A stretch of DNA of 9,809 nt, from assembly GCA_044370935.1 (NCBI GenBank), contig JBILUQ010000137.1:1-9809 (forward strand). The letters are read 5' to 3'. How positions within the stretch are numbered: position 1 is the first letter of the stretch; every line of letters starts with the position of its first letter. This document shows, in pieces, positions 6,164 to 9,809 of this stretch. The stretch is from Chth-196 sp044370935 (lineage in GTDB: Bacteria; Verrucomicrobiota; Verrucomicrobiia; Chthoniobacterales; Chthoniobacteraceae). Both the position numbers and the translations under genes were made by a program. The notes below the pieces were generated by a model. That model was given only the letters and a program-made list of their open reading frames with translations, did no database searches and was not told the DNA's origin.

Positions 6164-6201
6164 TTTAATACCCTTAATACCCGACCGGATTACTGTGCTT
6201 T
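6164..6201 (+). promoter_or_regulatory. Candidate cysH promoter/operator region (Rrf2/IscR-like site)
   Basis: TTTAAT at 6164-6169 is a 5/6 match to a -10 box, though I see no good -35. TTAATACCC is then repeated twice in tandem (6165-6173, 6174-6182). The second copy leads into ATACCCGAC (6177-6185), which fits the left half of the IscR type-1 consensus (ATASYYGAC, from memory) at all nine positions. Across the full 25-nt span 6177-6201 I count 19 matches, but the right half is weak. The site ends directly before the cysH ATG at 6202. Rrf2-family proteins regulate sulfur and Fe-S genes in several phyla, so the location fits. The regulator is not in the window. Confidence 0.35.
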
Positions 6202-6942
6202 ATGTCGATTTTGGCAAATAATGTTCAGGGTGATGAGCTTGCGCAGATTTCTGCGCGGCTTGAGAACGCCCCGCTCCTGGATGTCCTCCGTTGGGCGCAC
6301 GATCGTTTCGGCGAGCAGGCTGCCGTCGGCACGTCTTTCCAGGGTGCGGGCTTGGTTCTTTTGCACCACGCTTTCAGTGCGGGGCTGCAGTTGCCGGTTT
6401 TCACCCTGGATACCGGCCTGCTCTTCCCCGAGACCCTTGAACTGAAGGCGCAACTGGAGGCCTTCTGGGGGGTGCGCATTGAAAGCGTACTACCGGAGGT
6501 CACCCTCGAGCAGCAGGCGCTTGAACAGCGGGACGATGCGCTGTGGGCTCACAAGCCGGACTTGTGCTGCTCGATCCGCAAGGTGGAGCCACTCCAGCGC
6601 CGGTTGCGGACGCTTTCCGTGTGGATCACCGGCGTGCGTCGTGAACAAAGCGCCACGCGCGAAGGCGCTCAGATCCTGGAGCGCTATCTGTTCGACCCGA
6701 TTCGCGAGACCTACATCCTGAAGCTCAACCCGATGGCATACTGGAGCCGTGATGCTGTGTGGGACTATATCAAGGCCAACAACATTCCTTACAACCCGCT
6801 GCATGACAGGGGATACCGCTCGATCGGCTGCATGCCTTGCACCAGCGCGAGTGGGTCGGGCGATTCCGAGCGGTCTGGCCGCTGGACGGGTTTCAACAAA
6901 ACCGAATGTGGCATTCACACTTTTATGGGGGCGAAAACCTAG
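6202..6942 (+). CDS. cysH: Assimilatory adenylylsulfate (APS/PAPS) reductase, iron-sulfur type
   Basis: Reduces activated sulfate to sulfite, usually with thioredoxin, in cytoplasmic sulfate assimilation. The 246-residue product fits the CysH family. The nucleotide-binding loop is AVGTSFQGAG (41-50), followed by FTLDTGLLFPET (67-78). GVRREQSATR (144-153) is the conserved arginine motif. The catalytic Cys236 lies in NKTECGIH near the C-terminus. Cys122-Cys123 in PDLCCSIRKVEPL and Cys210-Cys213 in IGCMPCTS form the CC...CXXC set that binds a [4Fe-4S] cluster. This marks the APS-reducing type, not the cluster-free PAPS reductase of enteric bacteria. The ATG at 6202 has no Shine-Dalgarno. It is the first gene of a cysH-cysD-cysNC cluster, with 69 nt before cysD. 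APS is the most likely substrate, though some cluster-containing members also accept PAPS. Confidence 0.95.
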   Translation: MSILANNVQGDELAQISARLENAPLLDVLRWAHDRFGEQAAVGTSFQGAGLVLLHHAFSAGLQLPVFTLDTGLLFPETLELKAQLEAFWGVRIESVLPEVTLEQQALEQRDDALWAHKPDLCCSIRKVEPLQRRLRTLSVWITGVRREQSATREGAQILERYLFDPIRETYILKLNPMAYWSRDAVWDYIKANNIPYNPLHDRGYRSIGCMPCTSASGSGDSERSGRWTGFNKTECGIHTFMGAKT

Positions 6943-7011
6943 GGGGAGTCCACCTCCACCTGCCCGCAACAGCCGCTCTCTTCCGCCAATTTCAGCATCA
7001 CTTTTACTTCC

Positions 7012-7977
7012 ATGAGCACACAAGAATACAGATTGCCCGACTACTCGGAGCACCCAGCCTACGCCAAGAAATATCCAGCGCCGGCGCCCGGAGGGCTGCC
7101 TGCGTTTTTCCCGGAAAAGATCTCACGCGACGACGCTGCTCATCTTGACGCATTGGAAGCACAGAGCGTTTTTCTGATCCGCGAAGCGTATCATCATTTT
7201 AAAAACATCTGCATGCCGTGGAGCATGGGGAAGGATTCGAATGTCCTGATTTGGCTCTCGTTGAAAGCGTTTTGCGGTCACATTCCATATCCGCTGCTGC
7301 ACATCGACACGACTTACGAGTTTCCCGAGATGCTCGACTATCGCGAGTGGGCCGTGCGCAATTACGGCTTGGACTTGATCGTAAAGATCAACGAAGAGGC
7401 ACGCGCCGGGACCGGGGAATACGCGGAACGCGGACCGATCGGATACGATACGGCCGATCCTGTGACCGTCACGCACGAGCTGAAGACTGCGGCGCTGCAG
7501 CAGGTCATGGCCAAGCATCAGTGGAGCGCGCTGGTGACGGGAATTCGCCGCGACGAAGACGCCACCCGCGCCAAGGAGCGTTACTTTTCACCTCGAAACA
7601 AAGACTTCGAATGGGACTACAAGGATCAGCCGCCTGAGTTCTGGAACCAGTTCACCACTTCGTGTGCAGCGGGGGAGCATGTGCGCGTTCAAGCGCTGCT
7701 CGACTGGAGTGAGCGTGACATCTGGCTCTACATCCAGCGCGAGGGGATTCCGATTCCAAGCATGTACTTCGCGCGGACCGCACCCGACGGCAAGCGCTAC
7801 CGTTTCCGTTCCCTGGGCTGCTGGCCGATCACTGGGGCGGTCGAAAGCGAAGCAGACACGATCGACAAGATCATCGACGAGCTCGCGACCACCAAGACCA
7901 GCGAGCGGGCAGGCCGCGCGCAGGATCATCATGAGCGAAACGCGATGCAGAAGCTCCGCGCAAAAGGATTCATGTAA
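7012..7977 (+). CDS. cysD: Sulfate adenylyltransferase subunit 2 (ATP sulfurylase small subunit)
   Basis: The catalytic subunit of the heterodimeric ATP sulfurylase; it joins sulfate to ATP to make APS, driven by GTP hydrolysis in CysN. At 321 residues it is slightly longer than many CysD proteins (about 300), mainly through the N-terminal YSEHPAYAKKYPAPAPGGLPAFFP segment. The PP-loop for ATP is SMGKDS (71-76), with Met where Ile or Gly is commoner. Other family blocks are PLLHIDTTYEFPEMLDYREW (94-113), TGIRRDEDATRAKERYFSPR (176-195), WNQFTT (211-216) and RFRSLGCWPITGAVESEADT (264-283). The usual C-terminal SERxGRxxD is present (SERAGRAQD, 297-305), but the ending is MQKLRAKGFM rather than the common KKxxGYF. 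No Shine-Dalgarno; the start is preceded by CATCACTTTTACTTCC. cysNC begins 74 nt downstream. Confidence 0.96.
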   Translation: MSTQEYRLPDYSEHPAYAKKYPAPAPGGLPAFFPEKISRDDAAHLDALEAQSVFLIREAYHHFKNICMPWSMGKDSNVLIWLSLKAFCGHIPYPLLHIDTTYEFPEMLDYREWAVRNYGLDLIVKINEEARAGTGEYAERGPIGYDTADPVTVTHELKTAALQQVMAKHQWSALVTGIRRDEDATRAKERYFSPRNKDFEWDYKDQPPEFWNQFTTSCAAGEHVRVQALLDWSERDIWLYIQREGIPIPSMYFARTAPDGKRYRFRSLGCWPITGAVESEADTIDKIIDELATTKTSERAGRAQDHHERNAMQKLRAKGFM

Positions 7978-7979
7978 GG

Positions 7980-8035
7980 GGGATCCTTCGATCCCAACCG
8001 CGTCTTTCTCCGTGTTTAAAGCCAAGCGTCTTTAA
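7980..8035 (+). other. Two small hairpins in the cysD-cysNC intergenic gap
   Basis: GGGATC (7980-7985) and GATCCC (7990-7995) pair around the tetraloop CTTC, starting 2 nt after the cysD stop. A second stem, TTAAAG (8016-8021) with CTTTAA (8030-8035), has an 8-nt loop. Neither has a terminal T-run, so transcription probably continues into cysNC. They may stabilise or help process the polycistronic mRNA. Confidence 0.4.
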
Positions 8036-8051
8036 CCCTTCTTTTCTGAAA

Positions 8052-9809
8052 ATGTCTTCCTCATCTCTCTCTCAAGCAACCTCAGTCCGCATCGCCCCCG
8101 GGCAAACCAGCCGGCTGCGCGTCGTCTTTGTCGGACATGTCGACCACGGCAAGTCCACGCTGATTGGCCGGATTTTCTTCGACACGAATTCACTGCCGGA
8201 AGGCAAGGTTGATCAAATCCGCAAGGCCTGCGAGGCGGAGGGGATGGAATTTGAATACGCCTTCCTTCTCGACGCTCTTCTTGAGGAGCAGGAGCAGAAC
8301 ATCACGATCGACACCACGCAGATTCAGTTCCGCACCGAAAAGCGTCCTTACGTGATCATTGATGCGCCGGGCCACAAGGAGTTCCTCAAAAACATGATCA
8401 CCGGCGCCGCCAGTGCGGACGCCGCCGTGCTTTTGATCGCCGCAAACGAGGGCGTGCAGGAGCAGAGCCGCCGTCACGGGTATTTGCTCAGTTTACTCGG
8501 GATTCAGCAGGTCGTGGTAGCGGTCAACAAAATGGATTTGGTCGATTTCTCGCAGGAGGTTTTTGAGCGGGTGCAGAAGGAGTACAAAGCGTTTCTTAGC
8601 CAGATTGGAGTCGAGGCGCGCGCGTTTGTTCCCATCTCGGCTCGCAACGGGGTCAACGTCGCGAGTCGGACGGTGGACGCAAGTGCCAAAAACCCGATGC
8701 CGTGGTACGAGGGCCCGACGGTCCTCTCCATGCTGGACACCTTCGATCCTCCGGCGCCGCTCGTGCAGATGCCCCTGCGGTTCCCTGTTCAGGATGTTTA
8801 CCGCTTTGACCAGCGCCGCATCATTGCCGGACGCATCGAGTCGGGCACGCTGCGGGTGGGCGACACCTTGGTTTTTTCACCCAACAACAAGACCAGCGTC
8901 GTCGCTTCGATCGAGAACTGGAGCGGTTCCGCGAAGTCCGAGGCGATGGCTGGTGAGTCGGTTGCGATCACTCTCGCGGAGCAGATTTTTGTTCAGCGTG
9001 GACATGTCGCTGCTCGGGAGGATGCCGCGCCGATCGAGTCGAATCGGTTCAAGGCGCGCCTGTTTTGGATGGGCAAACGCAATCTCGAACAGCGCCGCCC
9101 GTATCGTCTCAAGTTGGCGACGCAGGAACTCGATGCGGAGATTGTGTCCATCGAGCAAATCATCGATGCGTCGACGCTTGAGTCGGTGGATTCCGCCTCG
9201 CGCGATTACATTGCGAAGAATGACGTCGCGGAAGTCACCATCCAGACGAGGGGCGCGCTGGTCATGGACAACCATGATCGCAACCCGTTCATGGGGCGGT
9301 TTGTGATTGTCGACGACCGCCAGGTTGCGGGCGGCGGCATCATCCATGGCGGCATCTATGCCGACCGCGCGAAGATCAAGAGCGCAAACATTTACTGGTC
9401 CGAAGGCGTTGTTTTGCCCAAAAACCGTGCCCTTCGCAACGGCCATCGTGGCAGCGTTGTGTGGTTGACGGGACTCAGCGGTGCTGGAAAGTCGGCCCTT
9501 GCTCGCGAGGTCGAGCGGGAGCTCTTCAACGCTGGGCGCCAAGTCTATGTGTTGGATGGCGACAACATCCGCCACGGGCTGAATTCAAATCTGGGATTTG
9601 CGCCGGAAGATCGCGTTGAAAATATCCGCAGGGTGGCGGAGGTGGCGTGCCTGATGGCGGATGCCGGCTTGATCGTGATCACCGCGTTCATCTCGCCCTA
9701 CAGGCAGGATCGCCGCCGCGCCCGTGAGATTGTGCTCGAGGGCGGGCATGACTTCGTCGAGGCCTTCGTGGACGCACCCATCGAGGTGTGCGAGAAGCGC
9801 GATGTGAAG
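8052..9809 (+). CDS. cysNC: Bifunctional sulfate adenylyltransferase subunit 1 / adenylylsulfate kinase (CysN-CysC fusion), 3' end outside the window
   Basis: An open frame from ATG 8052 to the right edge, 586 codons with no stop. Residues about 20-240 are a translational GTPase domain: GHVDHGKS (28-35, G1), NITIDT with Thr85 (G2), DAPGH (104-108, G3), NKMD (159-162, G4) and SAR (196-198, G5). Beta-barrel domains follow to about residue 455. From about 465 an APS kinase domain is fused: TGLSGAGKS (473-481, Walker A), DGDNIRHGLN (502-511), ENIRR (523-527) and FISPYRQDR (546-554). Only its last part is cut off. CysN drives APS synthesis by CysD; CysC phosphorylates APS to PAPS. The layout matches NodQ/CysNC proteins of about 630 residues. 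ATG 8052 is the first Met in frame at a sensible distance from the G1 loop; no Shine-Dalgarno, and the start follows CTTTTCTGAAA. Confidence 0.96.
   Translation, partial: MSSSSLSQATSVRIAPGQTSRLRVVFVGHVDHGKSTLIGRIFFDTNSLPEGKVDQIRKACEAEGMEFEYAFLLDALLEEQEQNITIDTTQIQFRTEKRPYVIIDAPGHKEFLKNMITGAASADAAVLLIAANEGVQEQSRRHGYLLSLLGIQQVVVAVNKMDLVDFSQEVFERVQKEYKAFLSQIGVEARAFVPISARNGVNVASRTVDASAKNPMPWYEGPTVLSMLDTFDPPAPLVQMPLRFPVQDVYRFDQRRIIAGRIESGTLRVGDTLVFSPNNKTSVVASIENWSGSAKSEAMAGESVAITLAEQIFVQRGHVAAREDAAPIESNRFKARLFWMGKRNLEQRRPYRLKLATQELDAEIVSIEQIIDASTLESVDSASRDYIAKNDVAEVTIQTRGALVMDNHDRNPFMGRFVIVDDRQVAGGGIIHGGIYADRAKIKSANIYWSEGVVLPKNRALRNGHRGSVVWLTGLSGAGKSALAREVERELFNAGRQVYVLDGDNIRHGLNSNLGFAPEDRVENIRRVAEVACLMADAGLIVITAFISPYRQDRRRAREIVLEGGHDFVEAFVDAPIEVCEKRDVK

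Noticed and set aside
5798..6164. Open frames over the csrA 3' half and the G-rich gap (both strands)
   Set aside because: Their sequence reflects the G-rich tract (Gly/Arg or Pro/Ser runs) and the csrA codons; no family resemblance.
8563..9575. Open frames on both strands (8563-9306 plus, 8877-9575 minus) over cysNC
   Set aside because: The CysN-CysC frame is continuous here with all family motifs; the others are Arg/Ser-rich or antisense shadows.

Overview
This window reads as chromosomal DNA of a moderately GC-rich, diderm, probably flagellated bacterium. The gene set is a type-2 malate dehydrogenase, AcpP, a FliW/CsrA pair, an assimilatory sulfate operon with a fused CysN-CysC, and an OGT/SPINDLY-like TPR glycosyltransferase. 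None of the nine gene starts has a recognisable Shine-Dalgarno sequence. Protein style and start-site style together suggest Verrucomicrobiota (Opitutales-like). This is an impression from recalled family sequences, not a phylogenetic result. I see no mobile element, tRNA, rRNA or CRISPR array.

Left third, minus strand (3616 to 1): an MFS transporter is followed after 34 nt by a large TPR-O-GlcNAc-transferase-like gene that runs off the left edge. The two could be co-transcribed. Middle, plus strand (3780 to 5988): mdh, acpP with a strong intrinsic terminator behind it, then fliW and csrA 7 nt apart. A 213-nt G-rich, purine-rich gap follows csrA. Right third, plus strand (6202 to 9809): cysH, cysD and cysNC, with cysNC running off the right edge.

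The sulfur genes form one pathway. CysD and the CysN domain make APS from sulfate and ATP. CysH, which carries the Cys-Cys...CysXXCys iron-sulfur signature, can reduce APS to sulfite. The CysC domain can instead phosphorylate APS to PAPS. FliW and CsrA form a known antagonist pair linking flagellin level to translational control. Mdh (TCA cycle) and AcpP (fatty-acid synthesis) are housekeeping functions.

I found no clearly new multi-gene system. The best leads are regulatory: an IscR/Rrf2-type half-site abutting the cysH start codon, a G-quadruplex-prone tract behind csrA, nested inverted repeats before acpP, and the absence of Shine-Dalgarno sequences. At protein level, the glycosyltransferase has an altered substrate-loop motif and FliW has a short N-terminus.
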